The position numbers and the translations under genes are program-made. The notes under the pieces were generated by a model. The model did not search any database, was not told the DNA's origin, and worked only from the letters and a program-made list of their open reading frames with translations. From NCBI GenBank assembly GCA_030597485.1, contig JAUVRU010000116.1, positions 1 to 6,826 on the forward strand: a stretch of DNA of 6,826 nt. The letters run 5' to 3'. Positions within the stretch are counted from its first letter, which is position 1. Each line of letters opens with the position of its first letter. This document shows, piece by piece, positions 1 through 6,739 of the stretch. The stretch comes from Anaerolineae bacterium (GTDB lineage Bacteria > Chloroflexota > Anaerolineae > 4572-78 > NAK82).

Positions 1-112
1 GAACCACCGGCTTGTCGACGATAGGCAGCATTTCCTTGGGCTGCACCTTGGTCGCCGGGATAAGACGCGTTCCGTTTCCGGCTCCTGCAATGATGGCTTT
101 GGGGTTTGGCAT
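1..112 (-). CDS. galU: GalU-like UTP-glucose-1-phosphate uridylyltransferase, N-terminal 37 codons only
   Basis: The reading frame starts at the ATG at 112-110 and runs off the left edge, so only about 37 residues are visible. They contain the nucleotidyltransferase start: a [12 protein letters not shown] loop for nucleotide binding, then [19 protein letters not shown], which closely matches the [17 protein letters not shown] block of bacterial GalU proteins. GalU makes UDP-glucose from UTP and glucose-1-phosphate for cell-surface polysaccharide and glycolipid synthesis in the cytoplasm. An AAAGGA Shine-Dalgarno lies six bases before the ATG, which supports this start. The glycine-rich loop reads GNGTR rather than the more usual GLGTR, so a related sugar-phosphate nucleotidyltransferase is possible. 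It is separated from gatA by 158 nt of repeat-rich sequence, with no clear promoter of its own. The family is fairly sure; the exact substrate is not. Confidence 0.85.
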   Translation of the reverse strand, partial: MPNPKAIIAGAGNGTRLIPATKVQPKEMLPIVDKPVV

Positions 113-118
113 AGGGGT

Positions 119-124
119 TCCTTT
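119..124 (-). promoter_or_regulatory. Ribosome binding site of the galU-like gene
   Basis: AAAGGA on the minus strand, six bases before the ATG at 112. It lies just outside the heptamer array, between the array and the gene, and fixes the start of the partial nucleotidyltransferase. Confidence 0.7.
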
Positions 125-131
125 CAGCTAT

Positions 132-208
132 CAGTAGTCAGTAGACAGTCATCAGTAGACAGTCATCAGTAGCCAGTAGACGGTATCCAGATATCAGTAG
201 TCAGATAG
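132..208 (+). repeat. Heptamer tandem array, 11 units of CAGTAGN type (left arm)
   Basis: Eleven consecutive 7-base units without gaps can be read on the plus strand. Four units are CAGTAGT or CAGTAGC variants or decayed forms, three are exactly CAGTAGA and two are CAGTCAT. The pair CAGTAGA plus CAGTCAT is itself tandemly duplicated (139-152 and 153-166), which points to growth by slippage or unequal exchange. The last units (181-208) are degenerate. The array occupies most of the gatA-galU gap and faces a second array of the same units on the other strand, across a 40-nt spacer. It resembles in design the short tandemly repeated heptamers known from cyanobacteria; a specific family name cannot be given from sequence alone. 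Confidence 0.9.
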
Positions 209-248
209 CTGTGTCCATGGGCCAGCCTGAACGACATTCTGAAGTTCG

Positions 249-297
249 CCATCTGCTGTCTGGCTACTGACTACTGCCTACTGTCTACTGGCCACTG
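249..297 (-). repeat. Heptamer tandem array, 7 units of CAGTAGN type in inverted orientation (right arm), running into gatA
   Basis: Seven consecutive 7-base units on the minus strand, from CAGTGGC at 297-291 through CAGTAGA, CAGTAGG, CAGTAGT and CAGTAGC to two decayed units ending at 249. It is the inverted counterpart of the array at 132-208. A transcript of this strand could pair the two arms into a long imperfect hairpin with the spacer 209-248 as the loop. There is no T-run after it, so it is not a textbook intrinsic terminator. The first four units overlap the 3' end of gatA (271-297). Confidence 0.88.
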
Positions 298-1749
298 CGC
301 ATGCCAGGATGTCGCTTGCTCATAGGCATAGGCCGCGCGCAGGATAACACTCTCACCGAGCGCGGGGCCGACAAGCTGCAAGCCGACCGGCATGTTGTCG
401 GAGAATCCGCAGGGGACAGAGATACCACACATTCCCACCAGGTTAAGCGAGACCGTGAAAACGTCCATCAGGTACATCTGGAGCGGATCATCTATCTTCT
501 GCCCGATTCTGAAAGCGACGGTGGGCGAGACAGGACAGGCCAGGACGTCCACCTGCTCCCAGACGCGGGTGAAGTCTCGGCGCAACAAGGTGCGAGCCTG
601 CTGGGCCTTCAAGTAGTCGGCATCGTAGTATCCAGCCGATAGCGCGTAAGTGCCCAGCATAATGCGGCGTTTCACTTCTGGGCCAAATCCGGATTGACGT
701 GTATCGTAGTATGTCTGCCACATATCGGGATTGTTCACCCGCAGCCCGTAGCGCACGCCGTCATAGCGCGCCAGGTTGCTGCTGGCTTCGGCCGTGGCGA
801 TGAGGTAGTAGATGGGAATGCAGTATTCGGTATGAGGGAGCGAAACGTCCACCAGGTCAGCGCCCAGGTCGGCCATCTCATCCAACGCGGCCCGAACAGC
901 CGCCTCAACTCCCGCTTCCATCCCCTCAATGAAATACTCTTGGGGGACTCCTACCTTCATCCCCCTTAATCCGTCACCGGCTTTCATCTCGGCCACATAG
1001 TTGGGCACGGGAGAGTCGAGGCTGGTGGAATCCCGCCAGTCGTGGCCGGCAACACAGCTCAACAAGATGGCCGCATCCTCTACGTCTCGGGCCAGCGGGC
1101 CGATCTGATCCAGTGACGAGCCATGAGCAACCAGACCGTAACGACTGACACGGCCATATGTTGGTTTGAGCCCAACAATCCCACACATAGCGGCCGGCTG
1201 GCGTACGCTGCCGCCTGTGTCGGAGCCCAGCGCCCCCAGTGCGGTGCCGGCGGCCACCGCCGCCGCACTTCCGCCGCTGCTGCCTCCCGGCACCCGCTCC
1301 ACATCCCACGGATTTGCGGTGGTGAAGAAGGCGGAATGCTCAGTAGAGGACCCCATGGCGAATTCGTCAGTGTTGGTCTTGCCCAGGAAGACAGCACCGG
1401 CCGAGCGAAGTCTGGCCACCGCAGTGGCATCGAAAGGGGGTACGAAGTCTTCCAGTATGCGTGACCCACAGGTGGTAGTGATGCCCTGAGTGCAAATAAC
1501 GTCCTTGATGGCCAGCGGAACACCCAGCAAGGGCCCGTTCTGGCCTTCTGCACGACGTTGGTCAGCTGCCTCAGCCTGCGCCAATGCCTCCTCGGGGAGA
1601 ATGCTGATGTACGCCCGCACCTGGTTGTCCACAGACAAGATCTGGTCGAGCACAGCTTGGGTCAGCTCCACTGACGAGACTTCCCCCCGGCGCAGCGAGG
1701 CCAGAGCCTCATGGATCGTCAGGAAGCACAGATCGGTGTTAGCGTTCAT
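271..1749 (-). CDS. gatA: Asp-tRNA(Asn)/Glu-tRNA(Gln) amidotransferase subunit A
   Basis: GatA is the glutaminase of the GatCAB complex. It releases ammonia from glutamine so that misacylated Glu-tRNA(Gln) or Asp-tRNA(Asn) can be converted to the correct aminoacyl-tRNA. The 492 residues match the usual family length of about 480-495. The amidase signature is complete: Lys82 (PLAIKD), the cis-serine Ser157 in GGSSGGS, and the nucleophile Ser181 in [10 protein letters not shown] form the Ser-cisSer-Lys triad. The conserved [15 protein letters not shown] block lies at 121-135. The start ATG overlaps the gatC stop as ATGA and no Shine-Dalgarno is visible before it, so translation is probably coupled to gatC. 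The last eight residues (485-492) and the TAG stop are encoded by a heptamer repeat array, so the native C-terminus may have been replaced. gatB is not adjacent. The identity is very secure. Confidence 0.97.
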   Translation of the reverse strand: MNANTDLCFLTIHEALASLRRGEVSSVELTQAVLDQILSVDNQVRAYISILPEEALAQAEAADQRRAEGQNGPLLGVPLAIKDVICTQGITTTCGSRILEDFVPPFDATAVARLRSAGAVFLGKTNTDEFAMGSSTEHSAFFTTANPWDVERVPGGSSGGSAAAVAAGTALGALGSDTGGSVRQPAAMCGIVGLKPTYGRVSRYGLVAHGSSLDQIGPLARDVEDAAILLSCVAGHDWRDSTSLDSPVPNYVAEMKAGDGLRGMKVGVPQEYFIEGMEAGVEAAVRAALDEMADLGADLVDVSLPHTEYCIPIYYLIATAEASSNLARYDGVRYGLRVNNPDMWQTYYDTRQSGFGPEVKRRIMLGTYALSAGYYDADYLKAQQARTLLRRDFTRVWEQVDVLACPVSPTVAFRIGQKIDDPLQMYLMDVFTVSLNLVGMCGISVPCGFSDNMPVGLQLVGPALGESVILRAAYAYEQATSWHAQWPVDSRQ

Positions 1750-2036
1750 TCCAAAATGGCCCGGACACGGAACTGATCGGCGTCGGCGTCGGGTGCATTG
1801 GCCAGCGCATCCTCCGTGGGCAGTGAGGAGCTCACCTCATCGGAGCGCATCACGTTGCTCAGGGGCAAGGCGCTGGTGGTGGGCGGGACTCCCTCGGTGT
1901 CGAGACCATTCAGCATCTCCACATAACCCAGGATGGTGGCCAACTGTTCGCAGAACGTCTCTTTCTCTGCCTGGGTAAGGCCTAGCCGGGCCAATTCGGC
2001 AATGTGTTCTACCTCTTGCAAGGTGAGCTGGGGCAT
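1746..2036 (-). CDS. gatC: Asp-tRNA(Asn)/Glu-tRNA(Gln) amidotransferase subunit C
   Basis: GatC is the small structural subunit that wraps around GatA and GatB and stabilises the amidotransferase. The 96 residues fit the family (about 95-100). The helical N-terminal pattern [18 protein letters not shown] is typical, followed by [26 protein letters not shown] and a C-terminal MRSDEV segment, which are the usual GatC landmarks. It starts six bases after the htrA stop. The best Shine-Dalgarno, GGAGGA at 2050-2055, lies inside the end of htrA, about 13 bases from the ATG and thus rather distant, which suggests coupling to htrA translation. Its TGA overlaps the gatA ATG. Confidence 0.96.
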   Translation of the reverse strand: MPQLTLQEVEHIAELARLGLTQAEKETFCEQLATILGYVEMLNGLDTEGVPPTTSALPLSNVMRSDEVSSSLPTEDALANAPDADADQFRVRAILE

Positions 2037-2042
2037 AGTTCG

Positions 2043-3362
2043 CTACTGCTCCTCCACTACTATCTCCTGCCTCTTGCCCAAGGTCACGGTCAGCGTCTGG
2101 GTCTTCTCATCGCGGATGATGGTCAGCTCCAGCTCCTGCCCCACCTCCCCATACCGATCGAGATAAGCCAGGATATCATCAAAGCGGCGCACATCGGTGC
2201 CCCCGAGGCCAATGACTACATCGCCCCCCACGGTCACCGGCCGGCCCATCACCTCAATCTCATAGGTCCCGCCCCGCAACCCGGCCTTGTCGGCAGGGCC
2301 GCCTGGTATCACCCTGATCACCAAGGCGCCTCGTGCCCGAGGCAAATTCATCTCGGCGGCAATATCGGGCAGCACGTCCATACCAACAAACCCAAACCAG
2401 GGATGCACGTACTCGCCTTTTTCGATGAGGACGGGCACAACCCGTTGCGCCAGGTTGGAGGGGACGGCGAAGCCAACACCCAGGAAACTGCGCTCGCCCA
2501 TCAGGTTGAAGTTGGGGACGATGGCTGTGTTGACGCCAATCACTTCACCTTTGGAATTGAGCAGAGGGCCACCAGAGTTGCCGGGATTGATGGCTGCATC
2601 AGTCTGGATAATCTCAGGGATACGATAGCCGGTCACTGCCGGCAGGCTGCGACTGAGACCACTGATGATGCCGGTCGTCAGCGTGTTTTCAAAGCCAAAG
2701 GGATTGCCGATGGCCACGGCACGCTGACCCACCCGCACCTGGTCCGAGTCTCCCCAGGCAATGGGACGCAAGCTCTCAGGAGGGACGTCCACTTTGATCA
2801 CCGCCAGGTCACTATCAGGGTCGGTACCAACGATGATGGCCGGCACCATAGTACCCTCGTAGAAAGTCACCAGGAGCTCGCTGGTGTCTTCTACCACGTG
2901 ATTATTGGTGACGATGTGACCCTCGGTATCTACCACAAACCCAGATCCTTCCCCGGACTCTTGGAACGGTTGCCTGGGAAATTCGGGCGTGGGTATGCCT
3001 TCCGGCAAGTCGGGATGCTCGAACTCAAATTCGATGCCTTCCGTGGTTTTGACTGCCTGGATGCTGACCACTGAAGGGCTGACCCGCTCGTATAGATTGA
3101 TGAGCAACAGCTCCTCGGCTTCGGTCTCCTCCACAATCTTGGGAGGGAGTGGTGTGGGTGAAGGAGACAAGGTGGGAGGAGCAATCACGGTCGCTTTGGT
3201 GGTGGTGGGGGCTGCGGTAGCGGTTTCCCCCTTCTCCGCCAGCGAACTGGTCTGCTCGGCACCCGGCGTGTCAAAAGTAAGATGCGCCTGAGGCAGACCA
3301 CCACAGGCGAGCAGGGAAGCCAGGACGATCACGCTGATGACAGAGATCTTGATGTTGGACAT
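2043..3362 (-). CDS. htrA: HtrA/DegP-like serine protease, lipoprotein with one PDZ domain
   Basis: This is a trypsin-like protease of the HtrA (S1C) family, which degrades or refolds damaged proteins outside the cytoplasmic membrane. Of the 439 residues, 1-20 form a lipoprotein signal peptide ending in LLAC, so Cys20 is the probable lipid anchor. Residues 21-85 are a low-complexity Thr/Pro/Ala linker (including TLSPSPTPLPP at 64-74). The catalytic domain spans about 86-315, with His155 (TNNHVV), Asp185 (DSDLAVIK) and Ser263 (NPGNSGGP). A single C-terminal PDZ domain covers about 320-430 (GALVIRVIPGGPADKAGL at 345-362). The start has a good Shine-Dalgarno, GGAGG, overlapping the stop of the upstream peptidase gene, from which it is 5 nt away. 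Lipid anchoring with a flexible stalk would hold the protease at the outer face of the membrane. All catalytic residues are present. The exact paralogue (degP, degQ, htrA) cannot be told. Confidence 0.93.
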   Translation of the reverse strand: MSNIKISVISVIVLASLLACGGLPQAHLTFDTPGAEQTSSLAEKGETATAAPTTTKATVIAPPTLSPSPTPLPPKIVEETEAEELLLINLYERVSPSVVSIQAVKTTEGIEFEFEHPDLPEGIPTPEFPRQPFQESGEGSGFVVDTEGHIVTNNHVVEDTSELLVTFYEGTMVPAIIVGTDPDSDLAVIKVDVPPESLRPIAWGDSDQVRVGQRAVAIGNPFGFENTLTTGIISGLSRSLPAVTGYRIPEIIQTDAAINPGNSGGPLLNSKGEVIGVNTAIVPNFNLMGERSFLGVGFAVPSNLAQRVVPVLIEKGEYVHPWFGFVGMDVLPDIAAEMNLPRARGALVIRVIPGGPADKAGLRGGTYEIEVMGRPVTVGGDVVIGLGGTDVRRFDDILAYLDRYGEVGQELELTIIRDEKTQTLTVTLGKRQEIVVEEQ

Positions 3363-3367
3363 TTGGA

Positions 3368-4090
3368 CTACCTCCGACGACTACCGATAAGGATGAAAAC
3401 CCAGCGCAACACCTGGAGCAAAGCAGCGATGGCAGCCACAACATAGGTCCACGCCGCAGCATTCAGCACTTTGTTCACCCCTGCCAATTCACGCTTGTCC
3501 ACGATGTTGTACTGGTAGAGCAGCTTCTTGGCCCGGGCGCTGGCATTCAGCTCAACCGGTAGGGTGACGAAGGAGAAGACAGCAACCAGGCTGAAGATCG
3601 CCACGCCGATCCACGCCAACGCGTTGCCCAGCTGAAACGCGCCCATCACTGCTTCCAACAAGATACCCCCCATGATGATGAGCGGGCCCAACCAGGATCC
3701 AAACTGGACGGCGGGTACCATAGCGGACCGAAGCTGCAGTGGCGCATATCCATCAGCGTGTTGCAGGGCATGACCTGCTTCGTGAGCTGCCACACCCACG
3801 GCCGATATGGATGAGACACGGGCCACTTGCGGCGACAGGCGCAGGGTTCTCGAACGCGGATCATAGTGATCGCTCAGTCGCCCCCCCTTTGCTTCCTCGA
3901 TAGCCACCCCGTGCAGGTCGTTGCTATCCAGAATCTGGCGAGCCGCCTGGGCGCCTGTCAACCCTCGCATCGTGCGTACCTTCGAGTACTTGTTGAACTG
4001 GCCCTTCACCGCCGCCTGAGCGATAATGCCCAGAATGAGCACGGGCACGATGAATAACAAGAAGATCGGATCATACCAGATGTAGCCCAT
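3368..4090 (-). CDS. YugP-type membrane zinc metallopeptidase
   Basis: The 240-residue protein has the layout of the neutral zinc metallopeptidase family represented by Bacillus YugP. A first membrane segment lies at about 8-27. A cytoplasmic or loop region follows with the sequence around AAHEAGHALQHA, where His103, Glu104 and His107 form the HExxH zinc site. Two more hydrophobic stretches lie at about 129-150 and 155-178, and one at about 211-235. Glu180 in LPVELNASARA is a good candidate for the third metal ligand, since this motif is conserved in the family. The substrate is unknown for the family; a role in membrane protein quality control fits with htrA directly downstream (5-nt gap). 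A GGAG lies 10 bases before the ATG. The family call is confident; the function is inferred. Confidence 0.9.
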   Translation of the reverse strand: MGYIWYDPIFLLFIVPVLILGIIAQAAVKGQFNKYSKVRTMRGLTGAQAARQILDSNDLHGVAIEEAKGGRLSDHYDPRSRTLRLSPQVARVSSISAVGVAAHEAGHALQHADGYAPLQLRSAMVPAVQFGSWLGPLIIMGGILLEAVMGAFQLGNALAWIGVAIFSLVAVFSFVTLPVELNASARAKKLLYQYNIVDKRELAGVNKVLNAAAWTYVVAAIAALLQVLRWVFILIGSRRR

Positions 4091-4191
4091 TTTGAGTCAT
4101 CTCCGCTTTTCCTACTTGGTTCTCACATAGGCCGCCAGTCAGGCGTAGTCTGGCCCACCGGGAGGCGAAAACCAGATGTCAGTTGCCCGTT

Positions 4192-4222
4192 ATTCTACCA
4201 CACTTGCTTGAAAACAGCTCAA
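4192..4222 (-). promoter_or_regulatory. Candidate sigma-70 type promoter of the peptidase-htrA-gatCA unit
   Basis: On the minus strand TAGAAT (4192-4197) matches the -10 consensus in five of six positions, and TTGAGC (4217-4222) could be the -35 element with a long 19-bp spacer. It lies about 100 nt before the peptidase ATG. The proposed -35 overlaps the direct repeat bordering the MITE-like element, so the insertion may have shaped this promoter. The assignment rests on short motifs only. Confidence 0.35.
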
Positions 4223-4386
4223 TGGAGGTGCGTTCAGATTTGGGGGCGAGTATCCAGACTTCCGAAGTTTCCGTGTTGGCCTGCATCCATTCTGGCTGGC
4301 TTGAGGCCGAATCTGGCTGAAAAACCGGTGGATGCCGGCAAACTTCGGAAGTCTTTGCCCCAAGAATCGAACACACCCCTCAATGG
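4218..4386. mobile_element. MITE-like inverted-repeat element, 153 bp, between 8-bp direct repeats
   Basis: The sequence CTCAATGG occurs at 4218-4225 and again at 4379-4386, exactly bordering an element at 4226-4378 whose ends are inverted repeats. The left end begins AGGTGCGTTC and the right end, read inward on the other strand, begins GGGTGTGTTC. Further in, both arms carry GATT, a TGGGG block and then a perfect 15-bp inverted repeat AGACTTCCGAAGTTT (4256-4270 and 4340-4354), followed by a GCATCC/GGATGC pair. The arms differ by a 6-nt length difference before the 15-mer. No open reading frame of note lies inside. This is the layout of a non-autonomous transposon-derived element with an 8-bp target duplication. 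An imperfect cruciform-forming intergenic repeat of non-transposon origin is the alternative. Confidence 0.6.
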
Positions 4387-4419
4387 CATATCAACTCCAG
4401 GCCGGCGATCACGTTCTTG

Positions 4420-4459
4420 CGAAGAAACCCAGTCTATTCCAGATGACTGGGTTTCTTCG
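4420..4459 (-). terminator. Perfect 15-bp hairpin downstream of dnaK, probable terminator
   Basis: CGAAGAAACCCAGTC at 4420-4434 pairs without mismatch with its complement at 4445-4459, around a 10-nt loop. It begins about 20 nt after the dnaK stop. On either strand the 3' side of the stem reads GGGTTTCTTCG, a GC core followed by T-rich stem, with no separate T-run outside the stem. It is probably a bidirectional-style terminator that isolates dnaK from the peptidase operon, or at least a transcript-end stabiliser. Confidence 0.65.
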
Positions 4460-4479
4460 TCACTCAACCTGATTGCTCC

Positions 4480-6396
4480 CTACGCTTCGGTGAACTCTCC
4501 CTCAACCACATCCTCTTCTTGACCACTCTGGTTACTAGAGGGAGCCTGATCAGAGCCACCGCCGCCATCGCCCGCAGGGGCAGCGCCGGGCTGCTCGGCA
4601 TACATGGCTTCACCCAGCTTCATGCTTGCCTGTTGCAGGGTCTCCATGGCGCGCTTTATCCGGTCTACGTCGTCGGTCTTGATGGCATCCCGCACATCGT
4701 TGATCTTTGCTTCCAGATCAGCGCGGGTAGCGCCATCCACCTTCTCGCCCAACTCGTTCAAGCTCTTCTCTGTCTGGTGCGCCATGGCATCGGCCTGGTT
4801 CCGTGCGTCCACCATCTCCTTGCGGCGAGCATCTTCATCTTTGTGGTCTTCCGCCTCATGCACCATCCGATCGATGTCTCCCTGATCCAGGTTGGTGCTG
4901 GCCGTGATGGTGATGTTCTGCTCTCGCCCGGTGGCTTTGTCCACAGCATTGACGTTAAGGATTCCGTTGGCGTCTATGTCAAAGTTCACGTCAATCTGCG
5001 GCAGGCCCCGGGGAGCGGGTGGGATACCGTCCAGACGGAACTGGCCGAGTAACATGTTGTCAGCCGCCATAGAACGTTCCCCCTGATAGACCTTGATATC
5101 CACCGCTGTCTGGCTTTCTTCGGCCGTGCTGAAGATCTCACTCTTGTGAGTGGGAATGGTGGCATTGCGGGAGATAAGCACGGTCATCACACCGCCCAAC
5201 GTCTCCACGCCCAGTGAGAGAGGCGTGACGTCCAGAAGCAGCACCTCCTTCACCTCGCCGCCCAAGACACCGGCCTGAATAGCAGCACCGATGGCGACCA
5301 CTTCGTCGGGATTGACACCCTTGTGCGGCTCCTTGCCGCCGGTCAGTTCCCGAACCAGATCCTGAATCATCGGCATGCGGGTCGCCCCGCCAACCAGCAC
5401 CACTTCGTCGATCTGCGACGGCTCGAGGTTTGCGTCTGACAGCGCCAGCTTGAAGGGCTCGCGACAGCGATTGACCAACTCCTCCGTCAGCTGATCGAAC
5501 TTGCTGCGGGTCAGCTTCATCTGCAGGTGTTTGGGCCCACTGGCGTCGGCGGTGATGAAGGGTAGGTTGATCTCCGTTTCCAGCATCGAGCTCAGCTCAA
5601 CCTTGGCTTTCTCAGCAGCCTCTCTGAGCCGCTGCAATGCCTGGCGATCCTGGCGCAGGTCAATTCCCTGCTCCTTGCGGAATTGTTCACCAATCCAATC
5701 CACGATGGCCTGGTCCCAGTCATCGCCTCCCAGGTGGGTATCGCCGTTGGTGGATTTGACCTCTACCACGCCATCGCCCACTTCAAGCACACTCACGTCG
5801 AAGGTGCCACCACCCAGGTCCCACACCAGAACCGTTTCACTCTCCTTCTTGTCCAGGCCGTAGGCCAGGGCGGCTGCTGTCGGCTCATTGATGATGCGCA
5901 GCACTTCCAGTCCAGCAATCTTGCCAGCGTCTTTCGTTGCCTGACGTTGACTATCATTGAAGTACGCCGGCACTGTGATGACAGCTTGGGTTACCGGCTC
6001 TCCCAGATAGGCTTCGGCGTCGCTCTTCAGCTTGGCCAACAGCATTGAACTGACCTCTTGGGGAGTATAGGTCTTGTCGATGATGGGCACGTGGATGCGT
6101 GCGTCTCCACCGGGGCCCTCAACGATCTCGTATGACAACATCTTGCGCTCGATTTCGGTCTCCGAGTAGCGCCGGCCGATGAGACGTTTGACCGAGCTGA
6201 GCGTGTTATCCGGATTCACCACCGCCTGTCGCTTGGCCGTCTGTCCCACCATACGCTCGCCGTTCTTCGAAAACGCCACCACCGATGGGCAGAGTCGGCC
6301 ACCCTCCGCAGTGGTAATTATGGTCGGGTCGCCCCCTTCCATAACCGCTACCGCGCTGTTGGTGGTACCCAGATCGATTCCAACTATCTTTGACAT
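4480..6396 (-). CDS. dnaK: Molecular chaperone DnaK (Hsp70)
   Basis: DnaK binds exposed hydrophobic segments of unfolded proteins and releases them in an ATP-driven cycle with DnaJ and GrpE in the cytoplasm. The 638 residues equal the typical length. The nucleotide-binding domain covers about 1-380, with the phosphate loops [14 protein letters not shown] (4-13) and DLGGGTFD (193-200), [14 protein letters not shown] at 170-183 and LVGGATRMP at 334-342. The interdomain linker [12 protein letters not shown] is at 385-396, the substrate-binding domain follows to about 500, then the helical lid, a Gly/Gln/Ser-rich tail (605-625) and the acidic end [18 protein letters not shown] at 6404-6409, seven bases before the ATG, sits inside the preceding cysteine-rich ORF, which overlaps dnaK by 13 nt. 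No grpE, dnaJ or CIRCE site accompanies it here. A hairpin follows the stop. The identity is certain. Confidence 0.99.
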   Translation of the reverse strand: MSKIVGIDLGTTNSAVAVMEGGDPTIITTAEGGRLCPSVVAFSKNGERMVGQTAKRQAVVNPDNTLSSVKRLIGRRYSETEIERKMLSYEIVEGPGGDARIHVPIIDKTYTPQEVSSMLLAKLKSDAEAYLGEPVTQAVITVPAYFNDSQRQATKDAGKIAGLEVLRIINEPTAAALAYGLDKKESETVLVWDLGGGTFDVSVLEVGDGVVEVKSTNGDTHLGGDDWDQAIVDWIGEQFRKEQGIDLRQDRQALQRLREAAEKAKVELSSMLETEINLPFITADASGPKHLQMKLTRSKFDQLTEELVNRCREPFKLALSDANLEPSQIDEVVLVGGATRMPMIQDLVRELTGGKEPHKGVNPDEVVAIGAAIQAGVLGGEVKEVLLLDVTPLSLGVETLGGVMTVLISRNATIPTHKSEIFSTAEESQTAVDIKVYQGERSMAADNMLLGQFRLDGIPPAPRGLPQIDVNFDIDANGILNVNAVDKATGREQNITITASTNLDQGDIDRMVHEAEDHKDEDARRKEMVDARNQADAMAHQTEKSLNELGEKVDGATRADLEAKINDVRDAIKTDDVDRIKRAMETLQQASMKLGEAMYAEQPGAAPAGDGGGGSDQAPSSNQSGQEEDVVEGEFTEA

Positions 6397-6608
6397 TTTT
6401 TTGCCTCCTGATATTCAACCTTGATGTGATGATAAGAGATGCTCTGCGTATGACGCAACACGATTGGGCGTTTCTCTCCCCAATCGGGCAGGTGATCATA
6501 GTCACAAGTGCATGGCCCCCCGTCGGCACATCCAGCACAACAGTAGGCTTTTCCGTCCACAATCGTCGGTAGCCAACGAATCACGATTTGGCAATTAGTA
6601 CACTTCAT
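6384..6608 (-). CDS. Small cysteine-rich, probably metal-binding protein, 74 aa
   Basis: I do not recognise a named family. The product has a strongly patterned N-terminal half: Cys3-x2-Cys6, then [19 protein letters not shown] with Cys23, Cys24, Cys27, Cys33 and Cys35, which reads like a small zinc ribbon or treble-clef metal site. The C-terminal half (36-74) is charged and has one more cysteine (Cys72). AGAGGA at 6615-6620, six bases before the ATG, supports the start; an in-frame TGA upstream and no other start codon exclude a longer form. The ATG overlaps the stop of the 40-aa ORF as ATGA. The 3' end overlaps the dnaK start by 13 nt and contains the dnaK Shine-Dalgarno, so dnaK translation may depend on it. 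A metal-dependent or redox-sensitive partner of the dnaK unit is an inference. Confidence 0.8.
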   Translation of the reverse strand: MKCTNCQIVIRWLPTIVDGKAYCCAGCADGGPCTCDYDHLPDWGEKRPIVLRHTQSISYHHIKVEYQEAKKCQR

Positions 6609-6727
6609 CGAAGGTCCTCTATGGGATCACGTCCGCACCAGCACTTACCGCAGTCACTCGCCTCCTGGCAGCAGATTCCACAGACCTGCGCAAGGAGGCC
6701 TTTTCCGATTATCTCTATGACTTGCAT
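6605..6727 (-). CDS. Hidden 40-aa cysteine-rich small protein
   Basis: An ATG at 6727-6725 opens a 40-codon frame ending in TGA at 6607-6605. The product begins MQVIEIIGKGLL and then carries six cysteines in 16 residues: Cys16-x2-Cys19-Cys20, then Cys26-x2-Cys29-x-Cys31. This spacing is like a compact zinc or iron-sulfur site and is unlikely in random sequence. The stop overlaps the start of the 74-aa cysteine-rich gene as ATGA, the usual sign of translational coupling, and the whole unit leads into dnaK. A TAA lies in frame nine codons upstream, so this is the only ATG available; its Shine-Dalgarno is weak, which is the main doubt. I do not know the family. It may be a partner of the next protein or a regulatory leader peptide. 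Confidence 0.6.
   Translation of the reverse strand: MQVIEIIGKGLLAQVCGICCQEASDCGKCWCGRDPIEDLR
6615..6620 (-). promoter_or_regulatory. Ribosome binding site of the 74-aa cysteine-rich gene
   Basis: AGAGGA on the minus strand, six bases before the ATG at 6608. It lies within the end of the 40-aa ORF, so both coupling and direct initiation are possible. Confidence 0.6.
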
Positions 6728-6739
6728 GGTAGATGAGGC

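Noticed and set aside
113..270. The heptamer arrays as a CRISPR array
   Set aside because: Units are 7 bp and contiguous, with no unique spacers between 23-45 bp repeats and no cas genes nearby.
113..300. The paired heptamer arms as an intrinsic terminator between gatA and galU
   Set aside because: The arms can pair, but the stem is long and imperfect, not GC-dense, and no T-run follows on the minus strand; read-through into galU remains possible.
2004..3074. A 356-codon open frame on the plus strand, antisense to htrA
   Set aside because: It lies wholly opposite a gene with intact protease motifs. Its product is rich in His, Gly, Asp and Gln without any recognisable domain, and it looks like the reverse shadow of a GC-rich gene.
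4355..4378. A T-loop-like GTTCGATTC on the minus strand, suggestive of a tRNA
   Set aside because: No matching acceptor stem, D arm or anticodon arm surrounds it; the sequence is accounted for as one arm of the inverted-repeat element.
4208..4522. Plus-strand frame of 104 codons and minus-strand frames of 65 and 77 codons in the dnaK-peptidase gap
   Set aside because: They run through the inverted-repeat element and the terminator hairpin, show no domain or good ribosome site, and are explained by the repeat structure.
6618..6658. AGGAGG followed by a GTG that opens a 12-codon frame on the minus strand
   Set aside because: The good ribosome site leads only to a very short frame inside the 40-aa ORF, with no junction to the next gene. 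The AGGAGG is explained by Gln-Glu-Ala codons.
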